From NCBI GenBank assembly GCA_017443345.1, contig JAFSNR010000027.1, forward strand, positions 47,481 through 111,480: a stretch of 64,000 nucleotides of DNA. The letters run 5' to 3'. The translations under genes and the position numbers were made by a program. Of this stretch, positions 16,178 through 26,292 are shown piece by piece (the stretch's first letter is position 1; each line of letters begins with the position of its first letter). The notes beneath the pieces are model-generated. The model made no database searches, had not been told where the DNA came from, and worked only from the letters and a program-made list of their open reading frames with translations. The stretch is from Prevotella sp. GTDB lineage: Bacteria; Bacteroidota; Bacteroidia; Bacteroidales; Bacteroidaceae.

Positions 16178-17629
16178 ATGAAGCTGAATGAACTACTCAA
16201 AAATGTGGAGGTCCTCAACATTCTCGGTAATGAAGATGTTGAAATAACTGGCGTAAATATCGACTCCCGCCGCGTCGAGGCCGGACATCTTTTCGTGGCC
16301 ATTCCTGGCACGCAGACTGATGGTCATAAGTTTATCCCCAAGGCTATTGAACAAGGGGCTGTAGCCGTCTTGTGCGAATACTTTCCCAACAAACGTGAGC
16401 CAGGAGTAACCTACATCGCAGTGGAAGCTACTGAAGACTGTGTAGGGGAAGCTGCCACGCAGTTCTATGGCGAGCCTTCAAAGAAACTGAAACTGGTTGG
16501 TGTTACGGGTACAAATGGAAAAACGACTATCGCCACCTTATTATATAATATGTTCCGCAAAATGGGACATAAATGCGGACTACTGTCAACTGTCTGCAAC
16601 TATATTGAGGATGAAATCATCCCAGCAGATCATACGACACCCGATCCTATTGAACTGAATCGCTTACTATCAAAGATGGTGGAGGCTGATTGTGAATATG
16701 CATTCATGGAATGCTCCAGTCACGCCATCGCCCAAAAACGCATAGGGGGGCTTAGTTTCGCTGGTGGCATCTTCACCAATCTGACCAGAGACCATCTCGA
16801 CTATCATGGTACATTCGAGAACTATCGTGATGCCAAGAAAGCCTTCTTTGACGGACTGGACAAAGAAGCGTTCGCCATTATCAATGCCGACGACAAAAAC
16901 GGAATGGTGATGGTTCAGAATAGCAAGGCTGTAGTCAAGACCTACTCTACCCGAACCATGGCTGATTTCAAAGCCAAAATCATCGAGTGCCACTTTGAAG
17001 GGATGTACCTCGACATCAACGGTAAAGAGGTTGGCGTACAGTTTATCGGCAAGTTCAATGTAAGCAATCTGCTTGCCGTCTATGGTGCAGCTGTCATGTT
17101 AGGCAAGAAACCCGAGGATATCCTAGTAATTCTCAGCACACTGAAGAGTGTCAACGGACGTCTAGAGCCGATTCATTCACCAGAGGGCTATACGGCCATC
17201 GTTGACTATGCTCATACTCCAGATGCTTTAGAGAATGTACTCAATGCCATCCATGAAGTTCTTAACGGCAAAGGAAAAGTCATTACTGTCTGCGGAGCAG
17301 GTGGTAATCGTGATAAAGGGAAGCGTCCGCTGATGGCCCAAGAGGCCGTCAAGCAGAGCGACAGGGTCATCATCACCTCAGACAACCCTCGTTTCGAAGA
17401 ACCAGAAGATATTATCAACGATATGCTGGCAGGTCTTGACATCAAACAGATGAAGAAGGTGGTCAGCATCGTTGACCGTCGAGAGGCTATCCGCACAGCT
17501 TGCATGATGGCTGAGAAAGGTGACGTTATCCTCATAGCCGGCAAAGGTCACGAGGACTATCAGGAGATTCAAGGTGTAAAGCACCACTTTGACGACAAGG
17601 AAGTTGTCAAGGAGATATTTGGGATTTAA
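16178..17629 (+). CDS. murE: UDP-MurNAc-dipeptide:meso-diaminopimelate ligase MurE
   Basis: 483 residues, usual length. ATP-binding motif VTGTNGKTT with Lys115; Mur ligase central domain with [22 protein letters not shown]-terminal domain with the substrate-selecting motif [17 protein letters not shown] is the signature of enzymes that add meso-diaminopimelate rather than lysine, so the peptidoglycan should be of the DAP type. It acts in the cytoplasm on the third stem-peptide residue, upstream of MurF (not in this cluster) and MraY. Confidence 0.97.
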   Translation: MKLNELLKNVEVLNILGNEDVEITGVNIDSRRVEAGHLFVAIPGTQTDGHKFIPKAIEQGAVAVLCEYFPNKREPGVTYIAVEATEDCVGEAATQFYGEPSKKLKLVGVTGTNGKTTIATLLYNMFRKMGHKCGLLSTVCNYIEDEIIPADHTTPDPIELNRLLSKMVEADCEYAFMECSSHAIAQKRIGGLSFAGGIFTNLTRDHLDYHGTFENYRDAKKAFFDGLDKEAFAIINADDKNGMVMVQNSKAVVKTYSTRTMADFKAKIIECHFEGMYLDINGKEVGVQFIGKFNVSNLLAVYGAAVMLGKKPEDILVILSTLKSVNGRLEPIHSPEGYTAIVDYAHTPDALENVLNAIHEVLNGKGKVITVCGAGGNRDKGKRPLMAQEAVKQSDRVIITSDNPRFEEPEDIINDMLAGLDIKQMKKVVSIVDRREAIRTACMMAEKGDVILIAGKGHEDYQEIQGVKHHFDDKEVVKEIFGI

Positions 17630-17648
17630 TCATTAAAAATACAAGGCC

Positions 17649-18917
17649 ATGCTATATTACCTCTTCAGATTCCTTGACCAATACGACATCCCTGGATCAC
17701 ACATGTGGTCTTACATATCTTTCCGTGCTCTGTTGACACTGATTTTGGCATTGCTGCTTTCTGCTTGGTTTGGCGAGCGCTTCATCAAGTGGATGAAGAA
17801 GAAAAAAATCTTTGAAACAGAACGCGACCCAAAGATTGACCCGTTTGGAGTCGAGAAGAAAGGTGTGCCAACGATGGGTGGACTCATCATCATTGTGAGC
17901 ATCCTCATCCCTGTACTACTCTTAGGACGAATCCGCAACACCTATCTGATCTTAATGATCATCACCACCATTTGGTTAGGCTTCCTCGGATTTCTGGATG
18001 ACTATATTAAGATTTTCAAACGCAACAAAGACGGTCTGAAGGGAAAGTACAAAATTGTAGGACAAGTAAGTGTCGGCTTCATTGTAGGTCTGACACTCTG
18101 GCTCAGTCCTGATGTCGTCGTACGTGAGAATGTAAACATCAAGCAGAATCAGGAGATAGTGGTCAAGCATAAAGCTGAAGCGGTCAAATCTCTGCAAACG
18201 ACCATCCCCTTCATCAAGAATCACAATCTGAATTACTCAAGTGTGATGGCCTTTTGTGGCAAGTACAAGGTGGCTGCCGGATGGATGCTGTTCGTGTTTA
18301 TCACCATTTTCGTTGTAACAGGCATCTCAAATGGTGCAAACCTTAACGACGGCATGGATGGCATGTGTGCAGGAAATTCCGCCATCATTGGTGTGGCCTT
18401 AGGTATCTTGGCCTATGTATCTTCACACATTGGTTATGCCTCTTACTTCGACATCATGTACATCCCCCATTCAGAAGAGTTGGTTGTGTTTCTCTGTGCA
18501 TTTGTCGGAGCCATGATTGGTTTCCTTTGGTATAATGCCTTCCCTGCTCAGGTCTTTATGGGCGATACAGGATCTCTGACCATTGGCGGTATCATCGGTG
18601 TGTGTGCAGTCATTATCCACAAGGAGCTGCTGCTTCCTATCCTCTGTGGAATCTTCTTTATCGAAAGCCTCAGCGTTATCATACAAACGATGTGGTTCAA
18701 GATCCAGAAGCGCAAAGGCAAACGTGTGCGCGTATTCAGGGCTGCCCCAATTCACGATACATTCCGTAAGCTCGATTCACAACTCGATGCAACAAGCACA
18801 TATATTCTAAGAGGATGGCCTCACCGACCCTTCCACGAATCAAAGATTACCATCCGATTCTGGATTACGACCATTATCTTAGCTGCCCTGACACTGATTA
18901 CATTAAAAATGAGATAG
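17649..18917 (+). CDS. mraY: Phospho-MurNAc-pentapeptide transferase MraY
   Basis: 422 residues with about ten membrane helices. Key motifs are VPTMGGLI (73-80), the Asp pair DD at 117-118 in LGFLDDYIK, NGANLNDGMDGM (229-240), MGDTGSLTIGG and the His-containing loop FRAAPIHDTFRK. It transfers phospho-MurNAc-pentapeptide to undecaprenyl phosphate, making lipid I. It is about 60 residues longer than E. coli MraY because of a charged insertion at about 155-205 between membrane helices. The 3' end is followed two bases later by the murD start. Confidence 0.97.
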   Translation: MLYYLFRFLDQYDIPGSHMWSYISFRALLTLILALLLSAWFGERFIKWMKKKKIFETERDPKIDPFGVEKKGVPTMGGLIIIVSILIPVLLLGRIRNTYLILMIITTIWLGFLGFLDDYIKIFKRNKDGLKGKYKIVGQVSVGFIVGLTLWLSPDVVVRENVNIKQNQEIVVKHKAEAVKSLQTTIPFIKNHNLNYSSVMAFCGKYKVAAGWMLFVFITIFVVTGISNGANLNDGMDGMCAGNSAIIGVALGILAYVSSHIGYASYFDIMYIPHSEELVVFLCAFVGAMIGFLWYNAFPAQVFMGDTGSLTIGGIIGVCAVIIHKELLLPILCGIFFIESLSVIIQTMWFKIQKRKGKRVRVFRAAPIHDTFRKLDSQLDATSTYILRGWPHRPFHESKITIRFWITTIILAALTLITLKMR

Positions 18918-18919
18918 AA

Positions 18920-20251
18920 ATGAAGAGAATCGTTATATTAGGTGCAGGAGAAAGCGGTGCTGGAGCCGCCGTCCTTGCTAAAAAAGAAGGTTTCGACGTG
19001 TTTGTTTCCGACATGTCTAAGATTGGTGACAAATACAAGAAACAGCTCGATGACCACCAGATAGAATGGGAGGAAGGCCAGCATACTGAGGAAAAGATTC
19101 TCAATGCCGACGAGATCATCAAGAGCCCAGGCATCCCCGATACTGCTCCTATCATCCAGAAAGTCAACGCAAAAGAAATCCATATCATCAGTGAGATTGA
19201 GTTTGCTGGTCGTTATACCAATTCCAAGATGATCTGTATCACTGGTTCTAATGGCAAGACTACGACAACATCTCTGATATACCATATCTTCAAAGAGGCA
19301 GGATACGACGCAGGTCTGGCAGGCAACATCGGCAACTCTCTCGCACTACAGGTAGCTGAAGATCCGCATGAGTATTACATTATCGAGTTGAGTTCCTTCC
19401 AACTTGACAACATGTACGATTTCCGTGCGAACATTGCCATTCTGCTTAATATTACTCCTGACCATCTGGACCGCTATGGTTTCGAGATGCAGAACTATGT
19501 AGACGCCAAGATGCGCATCATCCAAAACCAGACTCCCAAAGATGCCTTCATCTATTGGGCAGATGATCCCATCATCAAGCGTGAACTAGAAAAATATGAC
19601 ATCAAGGCTATCCAATACCCGTTCTCTGAACTGAAGGAAAATGGAGTAATTGGCTACATCGAGAAAGGCCAATACAAGATTGAGGAGCCAGAGCCATTCA
19701 ATATGGAACAGGAAAGCCTCAGTCTGACAGGCAAGCATAACATCTACAACTCTTTGGCTGCAGGCATCGCCGCCAATGTTGCAGGCATCAAGAAAGAGGA
19801 GATCCGCAAGAGCCTGAGCGACTTCCCTGGCGTGGAACACCGTCTGGAGAAAGTCTGCATGGTACGTGGTGTCCAGTATATCAACGACTCCAAAGCCACA
19901 AATGTCGATGCATGCTGGTATGCATTGGAGTCAATGAAGACAAAGGTCATCCTGATTATTGGTGGCAAGGATAAGGGTAACGACTACGAACCCATCAAAC
20001 CACTTGTCAAAGAGAAGTGCTCAGGGCTGGTCTACCTTGGTGCAGACAACCAGAAGTTACACGACAATTTCGACCAGATGGGAATCCCCGTCCGCGATAC
20101 ACACTCCATGAAAGAATGCATGGAAGCGTGTTATGAGATGGCCCAACCTGGTGAGACTGTACTGCTCAGTCCCTGTTGCGCCTCCTTCGATCTCTTCAAG
20201 AACATGGAGGATCGAGGCGAGCAATTTAAAGAATTAGCAAGAAACCTCTGA
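18920..20251 (+). CDS. murD: UDP-MurNAc-L-alanine:D-glutamate ligase MurD
   Basis: 443 residues from the ATG at 18920 (MKRIVILGAGESGAGAA, a Rossmann start). The frame stays open another 35 codons into mraY, but those overlap mraY and do not resemble MurD. ATP motif ITGSNGKTTTTSLIY; NITPDHLDRYGF; C-terminal VQYINDSKATNVDAC and LIIGGKDKGNDYEP. It adds D-Glu to UDP-MurNAc-L-Ala in the cytoplasm. One base separates it from ftsW. Confidence 0.96.
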   Translation: MKRIVILGAGESGAGAAVLAKKEGFDVFVSDMSKIGDKYKKQLDDHQIEWEEGQHTEEKILNADEIIKSPGIPDTAPIIQKVNAKEIHIISEIEFAGRYTNSKMICITGSNGKTTTTSLIYHIFKEAGYDAGLAGNIGNSLALQVAEDPHEYYIIELSSFQLDNMYDFRANIAILLNITPDHLDRYGFEMQNYVDAKMRIIQNQTPKDAFIYWADDPIIKRELEKYDIKAIQYPFSELKENGVIGYIEKGQYKIEEPEPFNMEQESLSLTGKHNIYNSLAAGIAANVAGIKKEEIRKSLSDFPGVEHRLEKVCMVRGVQYINDSKATNVDACWYALESMKTKVILIIGGKDKGNDYEPIKPLVKEKCSGLVYLGADNQKLHDNFDQMGIPVRDTHSMKECMEACYEMAQPGETVLLSPCCASFDLFKNMEDRGEQFKELARNL

Positions 20252-20252
20252 T

Positions 20253-21512
20253 ATGAACAAAAAGATAGGCAACATCTTCAAGGGTGATAAGGTCATCTGG
20301 ATGGTATTCTTCTTCCTCTGTATGATCAGTATCGTCGAAGTCTTCTCGGCTTCGAGCAACCTGACCTATAAGAGTCAGAACTATATCGGCCCCATAGCCT
20401 TCCACACCGTCACAATCGTGATTGGTGCCCTTGTTGCTGTAGTGACGCTCAATATCCCTTGTCGCTATTTTAAGCTGATGACGCCTTTCTTACTGATTAT
20501 TTCGGGCATCACACTCCTATGGGTTCTCATTGGCGGAGAGTCTATCAATGGAGCAAACCGTGTCATCTCCCTACCTGGAGGTATTACCTTCCAGCCTTCA
20601 GAGATTGCCAAGGGCACGATGGTGCTGATTACGGCGCAGATTCTCAGTGCCATGCAGCGTGAGGACGGAGCCGACAAGAAAGCCTTCAAGTATATCCTCT
20701 GGATTGTACTTCCTACAGCTGCCCTGATTGGAATTGAGAACCTGTCGACAGCAGCCTTGCTCCTTGCCGTCATCTTCCTGATGATGTTTATCGGACGTAT
20801 TCCAATGTCGCAGATGGCTAAACTGGTGGGTGCAGCAGGTTTGGTCATCGTCCTGTTCCTGACATTGGTCTTGACTTTGGGAAGTATCGGTGCAGATGAC
20901 GAAAAGAGGACCCAGACCGTCGAGGCTGTCGCTGACAACACTACGGACACCAAGGTCATCAAGGGCGGAGGTGTCTTCCACCGTTTTGTCACCTGGCGAA
21001 ACCGTATCGTCAAGCATCTCGACAAAAAGGATGTGTCACCCTTGGAGTACGATCTGGACAAAGACGCCCAGGTGGCACACGCCAATATTGCCATCGTGTC
21101 GAGTAACATTATCGGCAAGGGACCTGGACAGTCTGTGGAACGCGACTTCCTGTCGCAAGCGTTCTCCGACTTTATCTTTGCCATTGTTATCGAGGAACTT
21201 GGCATCGTTGGTGCTGCATTCGTGGTGTTCCTCTATATTGTTCTACTATACAGAACGGCACGTATTGCCAGTCGATGCGAGAACAACTTCCCTGCTTTCT
21301 TTGCTATGGGACTGGCATTATTGCTGGTTGTTCAGGCTGCGTTCAATATGCTGGTAGCTGTAGGCATCGCTCCTGTCACAGGTCAGCCCCTGCCGCTTAT
21401 CAGCAAAGGTGGTACTTCTACCATCATCAACTGCGCTTATATCGGAGCTATATTAAGTGTTAGCCGCTCAGCGAAAAAAAGAACGGGAAATTTGGCCATA
21501 AAAGAAATTTAA
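20253..21512 (+). CDS. ftsW: Septal peptidoglycan glycosyltransferase FtsW (SEDS family)
   Basis: 419 residues, about ten membrane helices. SEDS motifs: GANRVISLPGGITFQPSEIAK in the first half, and GKGPGQSVERDFLSQAFSDFIFAIVIEELG plus PVTGQPLPLISKGGTS near the C-terminus. It polymerises lipid II at the septum with FtsI. It is longer than E. coli FtsW in the periplasmic loop (about 210-265, Asp/Lys/Thr-rich). The murG gene follows after 32 bases, with a possible internal promoter. Confidence 0.95.
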   Translation: MNKKIGNIFKGDKVIWMVFFFLCMISIVEVFSASSNLTYKSQNYIGPIAFHTVTIVIGALVAVVTLNIPCRYFKLMTPFLLIISGITLLWVLIGGESINGANRVISLPGGITFQPSEIAKGTMVLITAQILSAMQREDGADKKAFKYILWIVLPTAALIGIENLSTAALLLAVIFLMMFIGRIPMSQMAKLVGAAGLVIVLFLTLVLTLGSIGADDEKRTQTVEAVADNTTDTKVIKGGGVFHRFVTWRNRIVKHLDKKDVSPLEYDLDKDAQVAHANIAIVSSNIIGKGPGQSVERDFLSQAFSDFIFAIVIEELGIVGAAFVVFLYIVLLYRTARIASRCENNFPAFFAMGLALLLVVQAAFNMLVAVGIAPVTGQPLPLISKGGTSTIINCAYIGAILSVSRSAKKRTGNLAIKEI

Positions 21513-21516
21513 TTTG

Positions 21517-21524
21517 TAATTTTG
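21517..21524 (+). promoter_or_regulatory. Possible internal promoter before murG
   Basis: TAATTTTG followed by CAC, 20 bases before the murG ATG, with TTTG 22 bases upstream (21491-21494). This is one of the larger gaps in the cluster. It may give murG-ftsZ expression apart from the MraZ-controlled promoter. Confidence 0.5.
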
Positions 21525-21544
21525 CACGCAATATATAAAAAGGT

Positions 21545-22648
21545 ATGGAGAAGAAGTTAAAAGTTATCATTAGCGGAGGTGGTACAGGAGGTCATATATT
21601 CCCTGCCATTTCCATTGCGAACGCCCTGAAAGCACTACGTCCTGACGTTCAGATTCTGTTCGTAGGAGCTATTGACCGTATGGAGATGCAGCGCGTACCT
21701 GCCGCAGGTTATAGAATCAAGGGACTGCCCATCTGTGGCTTCGATCGTCAACACAAACTGAAGAATATCAAGGTACTGTTCAAGATATGGAAGAGCCAGC
21801 GTATGGCTAAGAAGATTATCAAGGAGTTTAAGCCCGATGTTGTCGTTGGTGTTGGAGGCTTTGCCAGTGGCCCTACTCTCAACACGGCTGCCTCAATGGG
21901 TATCCCTTGTCTGATCCAGGAGCAGAATTCCTATGCAGGAGTCACCAATAAACTGCTCGCTAAGAAAGCAGAAAAAATCTGTGTCGCCTATGAAGGCATG
22001 GATCGTTTCTTCCCTGCAGAGAAAATCATCATGACAGGTAACCCCGTTCGTCAGGCACTTCTCAATACCAAGATCTCGCATGAGGACGCAGTGAAGAGTT
22101 TCGGACTCGATCCTACCAAGAAGACAATCCTGTTGCTTGGAGGTAGTCTGGGAGCCAGGACCATTAACGTCAGCGTATTGCTCCACCTGGATCTTGTAAA
22201 GTCTACTGACGTACAGTTTATCTGGCAGACTGGAAGCTATTACAGTGCAGCGATTGCTGAAGAACTGAAAGGTGAGAATATCCCCAACCTGAAGGTGACC
22301 GACTTTATTACCGATATGGCTACAGCCTATAAGGCTGCCGATCTCGTCATCAGTCGTGCTGGTGCCAGCAGTATCTCTGAATTCTGTCTGATTGGTAAGC
22401 CTGTCATCCTGGTGCCAAGCCCTAACGTGGCTGAGGATCACCAGACCAAGAACGCGCTGGCACTCTCTACAAAGAACGCAGCTATCCATGTAAAGGATGC
22501 CGATGCACCTGCTAATCTGCTGGAACTGGCTGTCCACACAGTCAACGACGACAAACGACTGGCAGAACTCAGTGAGAACGTCCTGAAGTTAGCTCTGCCA
22601 AACTCTGCAGAAATCATCGCAAAAGAAGTTATCACGTTAGCAAAATGA
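21545..22648 (+). CDS. murG: UDP-GlcNAc:lipid I GlcNAc-transferase MurG
   Basis: 367 residues, GT-B fold. N-terminal G-loop ISGGGTGGHIFPAISIA (about 9-25), VGVGGFASGP, QEQNSYAGVTNK, second domain LLLGGSLGARTIN and the UDP-GlcNAc site SRAGASSISEFCLIGKPVILVPSP. It makes lipid II on the inner face of the membrane. Its stop overlaps the murC start (ATGA). Confidence 0.97.
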   Translation: MEKKLKVIISGGGTGGHIFPAISIANALKALRPDVQILFVGAIDRMEMQRVPAAGYRIKGLPICGFDRQHKLKNIKVLFKIWKSQRMAKKIIKEFKPDVVVGVGGFASGPTLNTAASMGIPCLIQEQNSYAGVTNKLLAKKAEKICVAYEGMDRFFPAEKIIMTGNPVRQALLNTKISHEDAVKSFGLDPTKKTILLLGGSLGARTINVSVLLHLDLVKSTDVQFIWQTGSYYSAAIAEELKGENIPNLKVTDFITDMATAYKAADLVISRAGASSISEFCLIGKPVILVPSPNVAEDHQTKNALALSTKNAAIHVKDADAPANLLELAVHTVNDDKRLAELSENVLKLALPNSAEIIAKEVITLAK

Positions 22649-24024
22649 ATGTAAAAGATATTAAAGCAGTCTATTTCGTAGGAGCTGGTGGCATCGGCAT
22701 GAGTGCCATCGCCCGCTATTTTCTCAAGAAGGGACTCGTCGTAGCTGGATACGACAAGACACCTTCCGAACTGACACGTCAGTTGGAAAAAGAGGGGATG
22801 CTCATCCACTACGAAGAGAACATCGACGAGATTCCTCATATCTGTAAGCAGAAGGAGGTTTGTCTGGTCATTTATACCCCTGCTATCCCAGCAGACCATC
22901 AGGAACTGGTATACTTCCGTGAGAATGGTTTCGAGATACAGAAGCGTGCGCAGGTTCTTGGTACACTGACCCAAGCTCACAAAGGACTCTGTGTGGCAGG
23001 AACCCACGGTAAGACCACAACATCCACCATGTGTGCCCATATCATGCACCAGAGCCACCTTAACTGTAATGCCTTCCTCGGAGGCATCTCAAAGAACTAT
23101 GGTACCAACTATATCCTCTCCGACTCCGATTACGTAGTGATTGAAGCCGATGAGTTCGACCGTAGCTTCCATTGGCTACGTCCTTGGATGTCTGTTATCA
23201 CCTCAACAGACCCTGACCATCTGGACATCTATGGTACGAAAGAGGCCTACCTCGAAAGTTTCCGTCATTATACTGAACTGATCCAACCAGGTGGAGCACT
23301 GATTATCCATCGTGACCTTGAGATGAAGGAGAACATCCAGACTGGTGTGCATCGCTATGACTATAGTCTCACAGAGGGCGATTTCCATGCGGAGAACATC
23401 CGCATCGAGAACGGTGAGATCACTTTCGATTTCATCTCCCCCATTGAGAGTATCAAGGACGTACAACTGGGACAGCCAATTCCCATTAATATCGAGAATG
23501 GCATCGCTGCTATGGCGATGGCACAACTCAACGGCTGTACAGCAGAGGAACTGAAATACGGCATGAAGACCTATGGTGGTGTAGATCGTCGTTTTGACTT
23601 TAAGATCAAGAATGACCGTGTCGTTTTCCTCAGCGACTATGCCCATCATCCGAAGGAGATCTACCAGAGTGCCAGAAGTATCCGTGAATTGTATAAGGAC
23701 AAGCACATCACGGCCATCTTCCAGCCGCATCTCTATACGCGCACTCGTGATTTCTACAAGGATTTTGCTGATGCGCTGAGTCAGCTCGACGAAGTGGTGC
23801 TCACGGAAATCTATCCGGCTCGCGAACAACCTATTGAGGGTGTCACCTCCCAACTCATCTACGACAACTTAAAAGAAGGTGTCAAAAAAGAGATGATCCG
23901 TAAGGACGAAGTGCTCGACTACGTCAAGAACCACAAATTCGAGGTTCTGATCGTCTTGGGTGCAGGCGACCTCGACAACCAGGTGCCACAGATTACGAAA
24001 ATATTGAATAGTAAAATCAAATAA
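22645..24024 (+). CDS. murC: UDP-MurNAc:L-alanine ligase MurC
   Basis: 459 residues. FVGAGGIGMSAIARYF at the start, ATP motif VAGTHGKTTTSTM, EADEFDRSFHWLRP, DPDHLDIYG, and C-terminal FLSDYAHHPKEI and FQPHLYTRTRDF. It catalyses the first amino-acid addition in peptidoglycan precursor synthesis. The order murG-murC-ftsQ-ftsA-ftsZ is standard for Bacteroidetes. Confidence 0.97.
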   Translation: MNVKDIKAVYFVGAGGIGMSAIARYFLKKGLVVAGYDKTPSELTRQLEKEGMLIHYEENIDEIPHICKQKEVCLVIYTPAIPADHQELVYFRENGFEIQKRAQVLGTLTQAHKGLCVAGTHGKTTTSTMCAHIMHQSHLNCNAFLGGISKNYGTNYILSDSDYVVIEADEFDRSFHWLRPWMSVITSTDPDHLDIYGTKEAYLESFRHYTELIQPGGALIIHRDLEMKENIQTGVHRYDYSLTEGDFHAENIRIENGEITFDFISPIESIKDVQLGQPIPINIENGIAAMAMAQLNGCTAEELKYGMKTYGGVDRRFDFKIKNDRVVFLSDYAHHPKEIYQSARSIRELYKDKHITAIFQPHLYTRTRDFYKDFADALSQLDEVVLTEIYPAREQPIEGVTSQLIYDNLKEGVKKEMIRKDEVLDYVKNHKFEVLIVLGAGDLDNQVPQITKILNSKIK

Positions 24025-24033
24025 TAGCAAAAG

Positions 24034-24792
24034 ATGACCATCAACTGGAAAAAGTCCATGATAGTAGTCTGCGATATCGTCATCGCCGCCTATCTGCTGT
24101 TCGCTGTGACTGCGTTTAATAAACCAGATGCAGCAGCGACGTGCAGTGAGGTCAAGATCGATATCAAGGAAGGTCGTGTTGACGGATTCTTAAATGCCAG
24201 TGAGGTCAAGAAACTATTGTCAAAGGATAAGATCTACCCACTCTCCAAGTCCATGAATGCCATCAATCCCCGACAGATTGAGGAATCCCTGGAAAAGAGT
24301 CCTTTCGTAGAGAATGCCGAATGTCACAAGACTATGAATGGTCACGTGTGCATTAGCATCCAGCAGCGAATTCCTGTCATCAGGGTCATGAATGCCAACG
24401 GTGAGAGCTATTACATCGATACCCACGGTAATATCATGCCAGAATCCCGTTATGTGAACGACCTCATTATCGCCACAGGATCTTTCTCCAAGAAATATGC
24501 CCAGAGCGTGCTGACAAGAGTGTCCAACCACATCATGGCCGATGACTTCTGGAAGAATCAGGTGGTACAGATCAACATCCTCGATAACGGCACGATGGAA
24601 CTGGTGCCACGCGTGGGCGACCATATTATATATTTAGGTTTACCCAACCACATAGACAAGAAACTGGAGCGTCTGCGCAAATTCTACCTCTACGGACTCA
24701 ACAAGGCCGGGTGGAACAAATACAATTATATCAATCTGGAATTCGACAACCAGATCATCTGCAAGAGAAATAACAGGAAAAAGAACAAATAA
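24034..24792 (+). CDS. ftsQ: Cell division protein FtsQ
   Basis: 252-residue bitopic protein: membrane helix at about 7-25 (SMIVVCDIVIAAYLLFAVTAF), then a POTRA-like segment (VKIDIKEGRVDGFLNASEVKKLL, about 41-63) and a beta domain with SPFVENAECHKTMNGHVCISIQQRIPVIRV, as in FtsQ/DivIB. It links FtsA-FtsZ to the septal synthase through the FtsL-like protein. Similarity to proteobacterial FtsQ is low; position before ftsA supports the call. Confidence 0.9.
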   Translation: MTINWKKSMIVVCDIVIAAYLLFAVTAFNKPDAAATCSEVKIDIKEGRVDGFLNASEVKKLLSKDKIYPLSKSMNAINPRQIEESLEKSPFVENAECHKTMNGHVCISIQQRIPVIRVMNANGESYYIDTHGNIMPESRYVNDLIIATGSFSKKYAQSVLTRVSNHIMADDFWKNQVVQINILDNGTMELVPRVGDHIIYLGLPNHIDKKLERLRKFYLYGLNKAGWNKYNYINLEFDNQIICKRNNRKKNK

Positions 24793-24802
24793 TTAAGAAG
24801 AG

Positions 24803-26254
24803 ATGGCAGCAAAGGAATTTATTGTAGCAATTGAACTCGGTTCATCAAAAATGACCGGAATCGCGGGTCAGAAGAACCTCGACGGCAGCGTCAATGTATT
24901 GGCTGTTGTCAAGGAAGACTCTTCATCGTTTATCCGCAAGGGAGTGGTCTACAACATCGACAAGACCGCTCAATGCCTCACCAGCATCATCAAGAAGCTG
25001 GAAAACCAACTCAAGACTGAGATTACTCAGGTCTACGTCGGTGTCGGCGGACAATCCATCCGCAGCGTGAAGAACGTGATCACGAAGGACCTGCCAGTAG
25101 AGACAATCATTACCCAGGACATGGTCATCGAACTGATGGACGCCAATCGCAACATGGTTTACCAGGATCAGGAGATTCTCGACGCTGCCGCTCAGGAATA
25201 CAAGGTAGGCTCTCAATACCAACTCGATCCAGTAGGTATACAGGCCAATCGTCTGGAAGGTAACTTCCTGAACATTCTTGAGCGCAAGTCCTTCTATAAG
25301 AACCTCAACAAGTGCTTTGAGGCAGCAGGCATCAACGTAGCCGAGATGTATCTGGCGCCTTTGGCACTGGCCGACAACGTGCTCACTGAGACAGAGAAGC
25401 GTTCAGGATGCGCCCTTGTCGACATTGGTTCTGATACGACCACTGTATCCGTCTACTCCAAGAACATCCTGCGCCACCTGGCCGTAATTCCCCTTGGCAG
25501 CAACAATATCACGAAGGATATCGCTACACTCCAGATGGAAGAAAGTGATGCCGAGAAGATGAAGCTTAAATACGGATCAGCCTATACTGAGAACAGCGAG
25601 ATCGACAGTGAATTGAAATACTCTATCGACGCAGACCGTCAGATTGAGAGTCGTAAGTTCATCGAAATCGTAGAAGGTCGCCTCGAGGAGATCATCGAGA
25701 ACGTATGGTACCAGATTCCCTCTGAGTATTACGACAAACTTCTGGGAGGTATCGTCCTCACTGGTGGTGGTTCGAATATGAAGAATATCGAGAAAGCTTT
25801 CAGCAATCATACACATGTCGAGAAGATCCGCATCGCCAAGTTCGTGACACAGACCGTCATCTCCAACAATGAGGACATCAAGGCCCATAATGGTATGATG
25901 AATACCGTCCTCGGACTCCTCATCAAGGGCGACATCAACTGTGCTGGCAACGCTGTCGATCCTAATGGCGATCTCTTCAGCAGTCAGAAGCAAGCAATAC
26001 CCCACCCCACGAACGACCTGCGTCCTGCCCGTCAGGCCACAGATATTCCTGCAGGTGTTATCCGTACTGAAGCCGAGAAGCAGAAGGCTGAAGAGGAGAA
26101 GCGCCGTCAGCAGGAGGAAGAGGAGCGCATCAAGCGTGAGGAGGAACTCAAGAAGAAAGAGGAAGAGGAGCGTATCCGCAAGGAGAACAGCACCTGGAAC
26201 AAACTGAAGAGAGGCATCATGAACTTCGGTAAATCTATCGTAGAAGAAGAGTAA
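24803..26254 (+). CDS. ftsA: Cell division protein FtsA
   Basis: 483-residue actin-like protein. It begins FIVAIELGSSKMTGIAG (phosphate 1), has SGCALVDIGSDTTTVSVY (phosphate 2) and GGIVLTGGGSNMKNIEKAF (adenosine). Residues about 415-460 form a highly charged helix of Glu/Lys/Arg (EEEKRRQQEEEERIKREEEL), followed by a C-terminal amphipathic helix TWNKLKRGIMNFGKSIVEE that should bind the membrane. The charged spacer is longer than in E. coli FtsA and would hold the membrane tip away from the body. It tethers FtsZ to the membrane. Confidence 0.96.
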   Translation: MAAKEFIVAIELGSSKMTGIAGQKNLDGSVNVLAVVKEDSSSFIRKGVVYNIDKTAQCLTSIIKKLENQLKTEITQVYVGVGGQSIRSVKNVITKDLPVETIITQDMVIELMDANRNMVYQDQEILDAAAQEYKVGSQYQLDPVGIQANRLEGNFLNILERKSFYKNLNKCFEAAGINVAEMYLAPLALADNVLTETEKRSGCALVDIGSDTTTVSVYSKNILRHLAVIPLGSNNITKDIATLQMEESDAEKMKLKYGSAYTENSEIDSELKYSIDADRQIESRKFIEIVEGRLEEIIENVWYQIPSEYYDKLLGGIVLTGGGSNMKNIEKAFSNHTHVEKIRIAKFVTQTVISNNEDIKAHNGMMNTVLGLLIKGDINCAGNAVDPNGDLFSSQKQAIPHPTNDLRPARQATDIPAGVIRTEAEKQKAEEEKRRQQEEEERIKREEELKKKEEEERIRKENSTWNKLKRGIMNFGKSIVEEE

Positions 26255-26292
26255 GTTTTTGTTGATTGTTTAAAAGTTGATAGTATATAGTT

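Noticed and set aside
18815-18919. 35-codon N-terminal extension of MurD
   Set aside because: It overlaps the mraY end and is not MurD-like; the Rossmann start is at 18920.
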